NCBI GenBank assembly: GCA_934500855.1
Contig: CAKSUH010000058.1
Coordinates: 1 to 8,289 of the forward strand
Source: an uncultured Eubacteriales bacterium
GTDB lineage: Bacteria; Bacillota; Clostridia; Oscillospirales; CAG-272
Direction: 5' to 3'
Length of the DNA stretch: 8,289 nucleotides
Of the stretch, positions 1 to 6,256 are shown piece after piece. The stretch's first letter is position 1. Every line of letters starts with the position of its first letter. A program made the translations under genes and the position numbers. Below the pieces are notes generated by a model. It was not told where the DNA came from, did no database searches, and worked only from the letters and a program-made list of their open reading frames with translations.

Positions 1-403
1 TCATGGCTCTGCGGAACGCCACGCGGTTCTCGAGCTGCTGTGCAATGTTCTCTGCAACAAGCTGTGCGTCGAGGTCGGGCTGACGGATCTCAACGACATT
101 GAGCGCCACAGGCATACCGACCATTTTCTCCAGCTGCTGACGGTACTTCTCGATCTCAACGCCGCCCTTGCCGATGACCATGCCCGGCTTTGCGCAGTTG
201 ACGAATACGCGCACTCTGTGCCCGTCTCTCTCGATTTCGATCTTGGAAATACCTGCGTCATAGAGCGTCTTTTTCAGATATTTTCTGACATTGTAGTCGG
301 AAACAAGTGTGTCGCCGAATACTTCATCCTTTGCATACCATCTGGAATCCCAGTTTTTGATGACTCCCACTCTCAAACCGTGGGGATTGACTTTCTGACC
401 CAT
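1..403 (-). CDS. rpsC: 30S ribosomal protein S3 (uS3), C-terminal part cut off by window edge
   Basis: S3 binds the 3' major domain of 16S rRNA in the 30S head and lines the mRNA entry channel. The visible 134 residues begin [13 protein letters not shown], the standard S3 start, and end at FRRAM. An S3 is normally about 210-230 residues, so roughly 80-90 C-terminal residues lie beyond position 1. The KH RNA-binding domain shows its GXXG loop as GKGG at residues 78-81, followed by VEIEKYR. The ATG at 403-401 is preceded by AGGAGG at a normal distance, and the gene follows the rplV stop by 19 nt, so it is co-transcribed as the eighth S10-operon cistron. Nothing unusual is seen in the visible part. 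Identification is by recognised family sequence and operon position. Confidence 0.97.
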   Translation of the reverse strand, partial: MGQKVNPHGLRVGVIKNWDSRWYAKDEVFGDTLVSDYNVRKYLKKTLYDAGISKIEIERDGHRVRVFVNCAKPGMVIGKGGVEIEKYRQQLEKMVGMPVALNVVEIRQPDLDAQLVAENIAQQLENRVAFRRAM

Positions 404-422
404 TCTGTTGTTTCCTCCTCTC

Positions 423-758
423 TCAGTCTTTTTCCTTGACCGCCAGTGTCACATGGCTGGTGCGCTTCAGGATGCGGTCTGCGCTTCCCTTCGCTCTGGG
501 CATAATCCGCTTCAGCGTCGGGCCCGGGCAAACGAAGCATTCGGAAACATACAGTTTCTCGGCATCCATGTGGAAATTGTTCTCCGCGTTCGCGACGGCG
601 CTGTTCAAGAGCTTAATCAGCAGCTCGCTCGCCGCCTTCGGCGTGTTCTTCAGAATTCCCATCGCGGTGGCAACATCCTTGCCGCGGATCAGATCGAGAA
701 CGATCTGCACCTTGCGGGGGGAAATTCTTGCGTATTTCAGATAAGCTTTAGCTTCCAT
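423..758 (-). CDS. rplV: 50S ribosomal protein L22 (uL22)
   Basis: L22 binds 23S rRNA early in assembly. Its long beta-hairpin forms part of the constriction of the nascent-peptide exit tunnel. The 111-residue product has the usual length. The N-terminal [18 protein letters not shown] segment (residues 10-27) and the hairpin [18 protein letters not shown] (residues 79-96), followed by [11 protein letters not shown], are typical. One oddity: residue 92 at the hairpin tip is Ser (codon AGC), where E. coli and B. subtilis L22 have Arg in the GRA context. The GGGAGG ribosome binding site lies about 12 nt before the ATG, longer than for its neighbours. The gene sits 25 nt after rpsS and 19 nt before rpsC. 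Confidence 0.98.
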   Translation of the reverse strand: MEAKAYLKYARISPRKVQIVLDLIRGKDVATAMGILKNTPKAASELLIKLLNSAVANAENNFHMDAEKLYVSECFVCPGPTLKRIMPRAKGSADRILKRTSHVTLAVKEKD

Positions 759-783
759 TTAAGAAATGAACCTCCCTCTGCAA

Positions 784-1065
784 TCAGTTGCCGTTATTGG
801 ACGTTTTCGAGCCGGCATGACCCTTGAACGTGCGGGTGGGCGCAAACTCACCGAGCTTGTGACCGACCATGTCTTCCGTGATATACACCGGAATGTGCTT
901 CTTGCCATCGTGAACCGCAATGGTGTGACCGACAAATTCCGGGAATATAGTGGACGAACGCGACCATGTCTTGAGAACCTTTTTCTCGCCGTTTGCGTTC
1001 ATCGCGCAAATGCGGTTGTAGAGCTTCTCCTCAACATAAGGTGCTTTTTTCAGGCTTCTGCTCAT
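784..1065 (-). CDS. rpsS: 30S ribosomal protein S19 (uS19)
   Basis: S19 sits in the 30S head beside S13, contacts 16S rRNA and helps form an inter-subunit bridge near the A-site tRNA. The 93-residue product is standard in length. Diagnostic stretches are [15 protein letters not shown] at the start, [20 protein letters not shown] (residues 33-52), and the conserved tail [18 protein letters not shown] (residues 68-85). The GGAGGG ribosome binding site lies in the 14-nt gap after the rplB stop, so rplB and rpsS are tightly coupled. The stop is TGA at 786-784, 25 nt before rplV. Confidence 0.98.
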   Translation of the reverse strand: MSRSLKKAPYVEEKLYNRICAMNANGEKKVLKTWSRSSTIFPEFVGHTIAVHDGKKHIPVYITEDMVGHKLGEFAPTRTFKGHAGSKTSNNGN

Positions 1066-1079
1066 GTTATATTCCCTCC

Positions 1080-1913
1080 TTATTTAGCGTTTCTGCGCTT
1101 CACGATGAACTTATCGGTACGCGCCTTCTTGTTTCTGGTCTTGTAGCCCAGAGCAGGCTTGCCCCAAGGCGTAACCGGTCCGGGATGTCCGATCGGGGAC
1201 TTACCCTCACCACCGCCGTGCGGGTGATCGCAGGGGTTCATGACCGAGCCGCGGACGGTCGGACGGAAGCCCTTGTGACGGGTCTTACCTGCCTTACCGA
1301 CCTTCACGGTGTCATGCTCGACATTGCCGACCTGACCGATGGTCGCCTTGCAGTCCAGACGGATGAAGCGGACCTCACCCGAGGGCAGACGGACCTGCGC
1401 CATGCCGTTGGCTTCCTTGGAAACCAGCTGAGCCATCGCGCCTGCCGAGCGGACGAGCTGTGCGCCCTTGCCCGGGTAGACTTCGATGTTGTTGATAACG
1501 GTACCGACCGGAATGTTCGCGATCGGGAGCGTGTTGCCCGGCTTGATGTCGGCTTCGCTGCCCGAGTAGATCACATCGCCCGCCTTCAGTCCTTCGGGAG
1601 CGATGATATAGCTCTTGGTTCCCTCGGTGTCCTGAAGCAGTGCGATATACGCGGTTCTGTTCGGGTCGTACTCGATCCCGACAACCGTGTTCGCCTTGTC
1701 ATTCTGGCGCTTGAAGTCGATGATACGGTACTTGACCTTGTTTCCGCCGCCTCTGTGACGGACGGTGATGCGACCGTAGCTGTTGCGTCCGGCGTGCTTC
1801 TTCTTGGTAACGATCAGGCTTTTCTCAGGAGAGAATTTTGTGATCTCCTCGAAAGAAGGAACGGTAATATTTCTTCTGCCGGGAGTTGTGGGTTTATACT
1901 TAACTGTAGGCAT
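1080..1913 (-). CDS. rplB: 50S ribosomal protein L2 (uL2)
   Basis: L2 is a primary 23S rRNA binder needed for subunit joining and for the peptidyl-transferase environment. The 277-residue product has the family length. Residues 1-12 ([12 protein letters not shown]) and the central [16 protein letters not shown] (residues 54-69) match the N-terminal OB-fold region. The SH3-like C-terminal half holds the near-invariant HPHGGGEG at residues 230-237; its first His corresponds to E. coli His229, implicated in peptidyl-transferase function. [13 protein letters not shown] follows at residues 248-260. The start ATG (1913-1911) has a GGAGGG site in the 18-nt gap after rplW. Minor variation (Cys in [14 protein letters not shown] instead of a basic stretch) looks like lineage divergence. 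Confidence 0.98.
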   Translation of the reverse strand: MPTVKYKPTTPGRRNITVPSFEEITKFSPEKSLIVTKKKHAGRNSYGRITVRHRGGGNKVKYRIIDFKRQNDKANTVVGIEYDPNRTAYIALLQDTEGTKSYIIAPEGLKAGDVIYSGSEADIKPGNTLPIANIPVGTVINNIEVYPGKGAQLVRSAGAMAQLVSKEANGMAQVRLPSGEVRFIRLDCKATIGQVGNVEHDTVKVGKAGKTRHKGFRPTVRGSVMNPCDHPHGGGEGKSPIGHPGPVTPWGKPALGYKTRNKKARTDKFIVKRRNAK

Positions 1914-1931
1914 TCCTATTCCCTCCTACTC

Positions 1932-2234
1932 TTAGTTAAGGCCTTCGAAGAACTCGATCTCACCGGAATCGGGCGTCAGGGTAACGATCGCCTTCTTCCA
2001 CTCCGAGGTATAACCGGAGTGAACACCGAGTCTCTTGGGCTTCTTCTTCATGTTGATGGTACGGACAGCCGCGACCTTGACCTTGCTTGCCGCGAACACT
2101 TCCTCCACCGCCTTGGCGATTTCCGCCTTGTTTGCGTCGCTTGCGACCTCAAAGACATACTTCTTGGCGGGCAGCATATCCATCGCAGCTTCGGTAATTA
2201 CCGGTCTGATAATAATATCGTGTGCCGATTTCAT
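1932..2234 (-). CDS. rplW: 50S ribosomal protein L23 (uL23)
   Basis: L23 surrounds the exit-tunnel opening and is the main docking site for trigger factor and signal recognition particle. The 100-residue protein has the expected pattern: an IIRPVITEAAMDML helix near the start, KYVFEVASDANKAEIAKAVE, then INMKKKPKRLG in the basic loop and a C-terminal WKKAIVTL strand. Its ATG shares one base with the rplD stop (TAATG at 2236-2232), and its GAGGAGG site lies inside the end of rplD. This implies translational coupling between L4 and L23. The stop is TAA, 18 nt before rplB. Confidence 0.98.
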   Translation of the reverse strand: MKSAHDIIIRPVITEAAMDMLPAKKYVFEVASDANKAEIAKAVEEVFAASKVKVAAVRTINMKKKPKRLGVHSGYTSEWKKAIVTLTPDSGEIEFFEGLN

Positions 2235-2950
2235 TATGCGTACACCTCCTCGAGTTTTTTGACCGCGTCAACGGTCATGACCAGCTTCTCCGCGTTCAAC
2301 ACATCGTAAACATTGAGCGTGTTCCACTGAGTCGTCTTGACCTGCGGGATATTGTCGCAGCTCTTGATAACCTTCTTGTCCACACAGTCAAGCACCACAA
2401 GTGCGCGCTCGGGCTTGGTAGCGGTCTTTTCGGCAGTGCCGTAGACCGGCTTTCCGTCCTCGACGGCAATGGTCTTGTAGGTCTTGGTGTAGGTCTTTTC
2501 GAAGCCGAGGGTCTTGAACATGGTAACCATGGTCTTGGTGGACGGCTTTTCGCTCTCCACCGCGAGCTTGTCAAGAATCACAAGGCTTCCGTTTGCAACC
2601 TTATCGGACAGCGCGCAGAACAGCGCGAGCCGACGGGTTTTCTTGTTCATGTCGAGGCGGTACTCTCTCGGCTTCGGACCGAGGGCTACGCCGCCGTGCG
2701 TCCACTGAGGAGAACGGGTCGAGCCCTGACGCGCTCTGCCGGTTCCCTTCTGTCTCCACGGCTTCTTTCCGCCGCCCGATACCTCGGTGCGGGTCAGGGT
2801 CGACTGGGTCCCCTGTCTCTGATTCATCAGATATGCTCTGACCGCGGCATGGAGAACAGCGCCGTTCACATCCGCGCCGAACAGCTTGTCACTCAGAGTG
2901 ATGTCACCGACTTCCTTGCCGGACATATTCACGATTTTTACGACTGGCAT
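2234..2950 (-). CDS. rplD: 50S ribosomal protein L4 (uL4), with an insertion
   Basis: L4 binds domain I of 23S rRNA and sends a loop into the exit tunnel; in E. coli it also represses its own S10 operon. The product is 238 residues, about 30 longer than the roughly 205-210 usual. The tunnel loop is intact: GGGKKPWRQKGTGRARQGS at residues 59-77, then RSPQWTHGG and GPKPREYR. The extra length lies at about residues 152-180, between the helix ending TLGF and the strand ALVVLDCVDKKV; the rest of the C-terminus (TLNVYDVLNAEKLVMT, KKLEEVYA) is normal. The ATG follows an AAGGAGG site 20 nt after rplC. The stop overlaps the rplW start by one base. Confidence 0.97.
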   Translation of the reverse strand: MPVVKIVNMSGKEVGDITLSDKLFGADVNGAVLHAAVRAYLMNQRQGTQSTLTRTEVSGGGKKPWRQKGTGRARQGSTRSPQWTHGGVALGPKPREYRLDMNKKTRRLALFCALSDKVANGSLVILDKLAVESEKPSTKTMVTMFKTLGFEKTYTKTYKTIAVEDGKPVYGTAEKTATKPERALVVLDCVDKKVIKSCDNIPQVKTTQWNTLNVYDVLNAEKLVMTVDAVKKLEEVYA

Positions 2951-2970
2951 TGTTGTTTTCCTCCTTCCGC

Positions 2971-3600
2971 TCAGGCTTTCACAGAATCACGAATGAACAC
3001 GATGCCGTCCTTCGCGCCCGGAACGGCGCCCTTGATGGCGATCAGGTTCTTTTCGCTGTCGATCTTCACAACCAGCAGGTTCTGGACGGTGACCTGTTCG
3101 TTACCGTACTGTCCTGCCATCTTCTTGTTCTTATACACACGGGACGGAGTGGAGTTCGCACCCATGGAACCGACCTGGCGGTGAATCGGACCGACACCGT
3201 GCGTGGAGCACAGCGTGTGGTGATTCCAACGCTTGACGGCGCCGCTGTATCCGCGACCCTTGGTCATACCTGTTACATCGACCTTCTCGCCTGCGGCGAA
3301 GGTATCGACGGTAATGACCGAGCCGACCTCAGCGGAGCAATCATCCAGACGGAATTCCTTCAGATGCTTCTTCATCGGAACGCCCGCTTTCTCGAAGTGA
3401 CCCTGATCCGCTTTGGTCAGGTGCTTCTTCTTGACATCCATAAAGCCAAGCTGCAGAGCGTTGTAGCCATCCTTCTCAACGGTCTTCTTTTGTGCGACGA
3501 CGCACGGGCCAACCTCGATAACGGTTACCGGAATGACATTTCCTTTTTCATCGAAAACCTGCGTCATGCCGATCTTTTTACCGATCATTCCCTTTTTCAT
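2971..3600 (-). CDS. rplC: 50S ribosomal protein L3 (uL3)
   Basis: L3 is one of the two assembly-initiating 50S proteins and reaches toward the peptidyl-transferase centre. The product is 209 residues, typical. I chose the ATG at 3600-3598 ([16 protein letters not shown]) because AGGAGG lies just upstream and the family starts here; the frame is open further upstream but that part has no family similarity. Recognisable blocks are [30 protein letters not shown] (residues 108-126), [19 protein letters not shown] (residues 150-168) and a [15 protein letters not shown] tail. Aligned to E. coli L3, the Gln150 methylated by PrmB is Ser150. The gene is preceded by an unusually long 128-nt spacer after rpsJ. 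Confidence 0.97.
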   Translation of the reverse strand: MKKGMIGKKIGMTQVFDEKGNVIPVTVIEVGPCVVAQKKTVEKDGYNALQLGFMDVKKKHLTKADQGHFEKAGVPMKKHLKEFRLDDCSAEVGSVITVDTFAAGEKVDVTGMTKGRGYSGAVKRWNHHTLCSTHGVGPIHRQVGSMGANSTPSRVYKNKKMAGQYGNEQVTVQNLLVVKIDSEKNLIAIKGAVPGAKDGIVFIRDSVKA

Positions 3601-3728
3601 TTCAGAAATCCTCCTGTAAATTATTGGTTGACACCGAAATGCCAACATGACTTACAAAGTTACCGAACTCTTCGGACTCTCAACCGAAGCTCGGCTGTTG
3701 TCTTTGTGTGATCTCGCGAAGCGCTTGA
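3601..3728 (-). promoter_or_regulatory. Long rpsJ-rplC spacer with competing hairpins and rplC ribosome binding site
   Basis: Other gaps in this operon are -1 to 25 nt; this one is 128 nt and has no reading frame I can support. The minus-strand RNA can form a CCGA/TCGG hairpin (3694-3684), a CTTCGG/CCGAAG hairpin (3689-3670) and a CCGAA/TTCGG hairpin (3675-3663). Neighbouring ones share arms, so they cannot all exist together. An 8-bp stem closed over UUCG follows (3646-3627), then the AGGAGG site of rplC. The hairpins are directly visible. A role in processing, stability or control of rplC is inference. Confidence 0.5.
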
Positions 3729-4040
3729 TTACAGCTTCACTTCGATCTCAACGCCCGCGGGCAGCTCGATGTTCATCAGCGCGTCCACAACCTTCTGCGA
3801 CGGCTTGACGATATCGATCAGTCTCTTGTGCGTGCGATACTCGAACTGCTCACGGCTGTCCTTGTACTTGTGGACCGCGCGAAGGATCGTGATGATCTCC
3901 TTCTCCGTAGGCAGCGGAATCGGACCGGAAACCTCGGCGCCGTTTCTCGTTGCGACCTCGACGATCTTCTTCGCCGCAGTGTCAACCAGAACATGGTCGT
4001 AGCTCTTGAGTCTGACTCTGATCTTCTCTTTGATTGCCAT
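3729..4040 (-). CDS. rpsJ: 30S ribosomal protein S10 (uS10), first gene of the operon
   Basis: S10 is a 30S head protein and, as NusE with NusB, takes part in transcription antitermination. The 103-residue product is standard: [20 protein letters not shown] at the start, then [20 protein letters not shown], and [15 protein letters not shown] near residues 63-77. The ATG at 4040-4038 follows an AAGGAGG site. It is the first cistron of the S10 operon, downstream of a long structured leader. In many Firmicutes the str operon (rpsL, rpsG, fusA, tuf) lies just upstream; here there is instead a divergent, unrelated gene pair. Confidence 0.98.
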   Translation of the reverse strand: MAIKEKIRVRLKSYDHVLVDTAAKKIVEVATRNGAEVSGPIPLPTEKEIITILRAVHKYKDSREQFEYRTHKRLIDIVKPSQKVVDALMNIELPAGVEIEVKL

Positions 4041-4373
4041 TTTGTTTGCCTCCTTCTCAGATTTTCACTTGCCGCCCCGTCTTATAAATAATAAGAAAGA
4101 GTTCGGAACGGTCTGCGATTTTCCTCGGTCGGCATTTTCCTCAACACCGCCCCGTGTGTTTCTTGTTTTCTCTGAAAATACGGAGTTTGCCCCGCCATCA
4201 GCATCTGACAGAAGCAAATTCCGGAGAAAAGCAATCGCACCGAGACCGACGCGCGTTCGCGTTTTGGGTGTCTTGGTGAATACCTCTCGCCCGTTTTACA
4301 CGGACATACTCCACGAAAATTCCCCTCTTTGGCGTCCCTCGGAGGCAACCTTTCGTTTCATCGCATATCAAGC
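4041..4373 (-). promoter_or_regulatory. S10 operon 5' leader (about 330 nt), probably structured and regulatory
   Basis: This stretch lies between the promoter and rpsJ and has no convincing gene. On the minus-strand RNA a nested fold is visible. CGGTC and GCGATT (within 4248-4233) pair with AATCGC and GACCG (4120-4109). TTTTCTC (4230-4224) pairs with GAGAAAA (4172-4166). CGGAATTTGC (4223-4214) pairs with GCAAACTCCG (4190-4181) with one mismatch. Near the 5' end, TTGCCTCC (4348-4341) is the exact complement of GGAGGCAA (4053-4046), the rpsJ ribosome binding site. ACGGGGCGG occurs twice (4156-4148, 4080-4072). Autogenous control by a ribosomal protein is known for S10 leaders in enterobacteria; for this leader it is inference. 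Confidence 0.55.
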
Positions 4374-4379
4374 CTTTAT

Positions 4380-4408
4380 ATTATATCAGAAAACCGTTTG
4401 ATTTGCAA
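4380..4408 (-). promoter_or_regulatory. Sigma-A type promoter of the S10 operon
   Basis: On the minus strand TTGCAA (4408-4403) is separated by 17 bp from a perfect TATAAT (4385-4380). An A-rich stretch lies just upstream of the -35. Transcription would begin near 4373, giving a leader of about 330 nt before rpsJ. It is the only good promoter on this strand between the operon and the divergent gene. Confidence 0.85.
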
Positions 4409-4748
4409 GCATTATTTTCCGATGCAACAGAGAATTTTTGCATATTTTCCGCCTTGTTTTTATGCGTTTTGTACAATAATTGCCCCAAAAAGCCGTTTCG
4501 GAAGGCTCGCTTGCGGGATTTTTCAATCCGGAACCGCAGCAAACCAGCCAAATTTCCGAAACGGACCGCAAAATTGCACAATTCGGACCGTACCAACCGC
4601 CGCCCGACCTCCTTTACTCCCCCCTCAATCAATAAACCCCTTCGCCTTTTTTTGCCGTTCCGTCCGTTCGCCCCTCTTGCTTTTTTCGATTTTCCGCAAA
4701 AAACTTTTTCAATTGTTCTCTATTTGTAACATTGCGTTCATATATTTG
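4409..4748. other. Non-coding divergent intergenic region with an inverted repeat
   Basis: No gene is supported here; open frames lack ribosome binding sites and recognisable sequence. It contains a perfect 11-bp inverted repeat, CCGTTTCGGAA (4493-4503) and TTCCGAAACGG (4554-4564). The 50-bp interior has its own GGATT/AATCC hairpin (4516-4529). Next come two copies of CGGACCG (4562-4568, 4584-4590) exactly 22 bp apart, with AATTG-CA-CAATT (4572-4583) between them. From about 4590 to 4720 the plus strand is strongly pyrimidine-rich. It may hold operators for one of the flanking units or an unannotated small RNA; neither is shown. Confidence 0.5.
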
Positions 4749-4757
4749 TGATATAAT
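4749..4757 (+). promoter_or_regulatory. Extended -10 promoter of the membrane protein/regulator operon
   Basis: TGATATAAT matches an extended -10 (TG-n-TATAAT). No good -35 lies 16-18 bp upstream (TTGCGT at 4732 is only 14 bp away), consistent with an extended -10 promoter. The transcript would start near 4764 and carry a leader of about 75 nt. Confidence 0.6.
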
Positions 4758-4779
4758 AGCAGAGTAGAATCATCCATCC

Positions 4780-4795
4780 GGGCGAGTTGTCGCCC
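4780..4795 (+). other. Leader hairpin upstream of the membrane protein gene
   Basis: GGGCGA (4780-4785) and TCGCCC (4790-4795) form a perfect 6-bp stem over the loop GTTG. It lies in the 5' leader, 45 nt before the ATG, and has no U-tract after it, so it is not a terminator. It might stabilise the mRNA 5' end; its function is unknown. Confidence 0.5.
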
Positions 4796-4840
4796 AGATG
4801 TGTCCCGTATCACGCCTATATAATAAAAGGAAGTGTTTTT

Positions 4841-5677
4841 ATGAATCATTCACCGCATCTTTCAAGCGGTCGCGTCCGGAAATTCCTGCCTCTTTTCGTC
4901 TTGGTCCCCGCAGGGCTTTCCGCCTGCCTGATGCTTATTGCCTGCCTCACGCAGTATGACGGACCCGCCGCCAACTATTTCGGTCGCGGCGCTCTTTTGC
5001 CGATTTTTGCGGCAGTCCTCTCTGCCGTATCCGCAATCGCAGGCACCGTAATCACCGGCCTTTTGCCGCGCGGCTCGCTCAGTTCCGAGATTTCGCCCGC
5101 GCCGAGCGCTTCGTTCGCAAGTGCCGCAGGGTTCCTGATTTGCGCAGTCATCCTCACCGCTTCCGCCATCCGCTCGGGCTTCCGCTGGTATCACGCCGTT
5201 ACACTGCTTCTTTTGCTCCTGTCGGTCGCCTATTTCATCCTGCGGGCATACGATCGCTTCACCGAGCCGTTGCGCGATCTGACCGTCCTGCTCGGGATTG
5301 CGCCCGTTTTCGGGCTGATCTTTCTTTGCGCCATCCATTATTTCGACAAATCGCTTGAAATGAACGCCCCCGTTAAGGTCCTGACCCTGCTCGGGCTTCT
5401 GACCGCAACGGTCACCGTCACAAGCGGGATCCGCTATCTGCTCGGGACAGCGCTCCCACGCGTCTATCTCATGCTGGCTTCCTGGACCGTCGCGGCAGGC
5501 TCGTTGTCACTTCTCTCGATTCCCGCGCTTTTCCTCGCGGGGTCCTTTGACAAAACCGCTTACCTCGCATCGTTTTTCGCCGTCCTCGGCTACACAGTCT
5601 CGTGCGGCTTCCGCATCGTTTCCCTGATCCGATCCGCCGAGGACACCTCACGGGTGGAGGAGGACGCGCAGGCATGA
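4841..5677 (+). CDS. Integral membrane protein of unknown function, about eight helices
   Basis: The product is 278 residues and I do not recognise a named family. It starts with a short basic stretch (RVRK, residues 11-14), followed by hydrophobic segments at about residues 15-36, 51-75, 92-110, 117-134, 146-166, 178-196, 207-232 and 239-263. It ends in an acidic soluble tail (SAEDTSRVEEDAQA). No catalytic motif or transport signature stands out; single charged residues between helices look like loop positions. I placed the start at ATG 4841, preceded by AAGGAAG, rather than the open TTG at 4787, which falls inside the leader hairpin. Its stop overlaps the next start (ATGA, 5674-5677). This tight coupling implies that membrane protein and regulator act in one process, perhaps sensing or envelope homeostasis; that is inference. 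Confidence 0.8.
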   Translation: MNHSPHLSSGRVRKFLPLFVLVPAGLSACLMLIACLTQYDGPAANYFGRGALLPIFAAVLSAVSAIAGTVITGLLPRGSLSSEISPAPSASFASAAGFLICAVILTASAIRSGFRWYHAVTLLLLLLSVAYFILRAYDRFTEPLRDLTVLLGIAPVFGLIFLCAIHYFDKSLEMNAPVKVLTLLGLLTATVTVTSGIRYLLGTALPRVYLMLASWTVAAGSLSLLSIPALFLAGSFDKTAYLASFFAVLGYTVSCGFRIVSLIRSAEDTSRVEEDAQA

Positions 5678-6234
5678 CGGCGGCATCGACAAGAATCCAG
5701 TGGCTCCACAAAAAACTGCTGACGGGAAGTTACCCGAACGCGCAACGCATGGCGGAACGCTTCCGGATGTCCCACCGCCAGGCGCAACGGGACATCGACT
5801 ACCTGCGGAGGGAGCTCGGCGCGCCGATTGCCTATAACAATGCGCGGCGCGGCTTTTACTATACCGCGGATTTCACGCTCCCCGTACTCGTTACCTCCGA
5901 TAACGACGAATCCTACATTCCCGAGATCGCCGCCGTGCGGAGCGCCGAGGAATACGGAGCAGACGAAGCCATCATCCAGATGCAGATTCCCTACACCGCA
6001 ACCCTGACCCTCCCCGGCAAACTTTCCGCAGTAGAGCTTGCTCCCTACATCGTCGCGCGCACGGGACCGAATCGCTACAGCTGCGAATTCCACAGCATCG
6101 AGCGCTTTGTGGGAACGCTCTTTACACTGGACGCGGATTTCACCCTTGAGGAACCGGAATGGCTGCGGGAAAAGCTCCTGCGTGCAGCCGAACGAATCCT
6201 GAAAAATCACCCCAAAGGCGATAAGAAAGAATGA
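5674..6234 (+). CDS. Winged-helix regulator resembling a WYL-family protein without its WYL domain
   Basis: The 186-residue product begins with a DeoR/HTH-11-like winged helix. The recognition region AERFRMSHRQAQRDIDYLRR covers residues 27-46, and the wing is GAPIAYNNARRGFYYT at residues 49-64. This RDIDYLR...GAPI.Y...RGFYYT pattern is typical of the N-terminus of WYL transcription factors. Those are usually about 300 residues, with a central WYL Sm-like domain and a C-terminal WCX domain. Here only about 45 residues separate the wing from a WCX-like end (about residues 107-178: TATLTLPGKLSA ... EEPEWLREKLLRAAERIL), and no WYL motif is present. The ATG overlaps the upstream stop; GGAGGAGG lies about 11 nt before it. 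It may regulate its own operon. DNA-binding is well supported; the WCX call is tentative. Confidence 0.8.
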   Translation: MTAASTRIQWLHKKLLTGSYPNAQRMAERFRMSHRQAQRDIDYLRRELGAPIAYNNARRGFYYTADFTLPVLVTSDNDESYIPEIAAVRSAEEYGADEAIIQMQIPYTATLTLPGKLSAVELAPYIVARTGPNRYSCEFHSIERFVGTLFTLDADFTLEEPEWLREKLLRAAERILKNHPKGDKKE

Positions 6235-6251
6235 GAACGGTTCTTATTCTT
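6227..6251 (+). repeat. Inverted repeat over the regulator stop codon
   Basis: AAGAATGAGAA (6227-6237) and TTCTTATTCTT (6241-6251) form an 11-bp RNA stem (one G-U pair) over the 3-nt loop CGG. The TGA stop at 6232-6234 lies in the 5' arm. It stands immediately before the intrinsic terminator and may protect the 3' end of the message. Confidence 0.6.
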
Positions 6252-6256
6252 AAAAA

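Noticed and set aside
993..2309. Very long open frame on the plus strand opposite rplB and rplW
   Set aside because: It is antisense to two certain ribosomal genes, has no ribosome binding site and shows no family-like sequence; it results from codon bias in the GC-rich opposite strand.
3618..3645. Possible internal promoter before rplC (TTGGCA, 16 bp, TAATTT on minus strand)
   Set aside because: Both boxes are weak and the -35 lies inside a stable hairpin arm; not convincing beside the strong operon promoter.
4082..4348. Open frame in the S10 leader on the minus strand
   Set aside because: TTG start without a ribosome binding site, composition not protein-like, and it covers the structured leader.
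4381..4632. Minus-strand open frame across the S10 promoter region
   Set aside because: TTG start, no recognisable protein, overlaps the -35 and -10; a nearby AGGAGG-like stretch on this strand is inside the frame rather than before the start.
4787..4840. Upstream extension of the membrane protein to a TTG start
   Set aside because: The start lies in a leader hairpin and lacks a ribosome binding site; ATG 4841 has AAGGAAG.
4862..5338. Minus-strand open frame opposite the membrane protein gene
   Set aside because: Shadow frame; charged low-complexity translation typical of the antisense of a hydrophobic protein.
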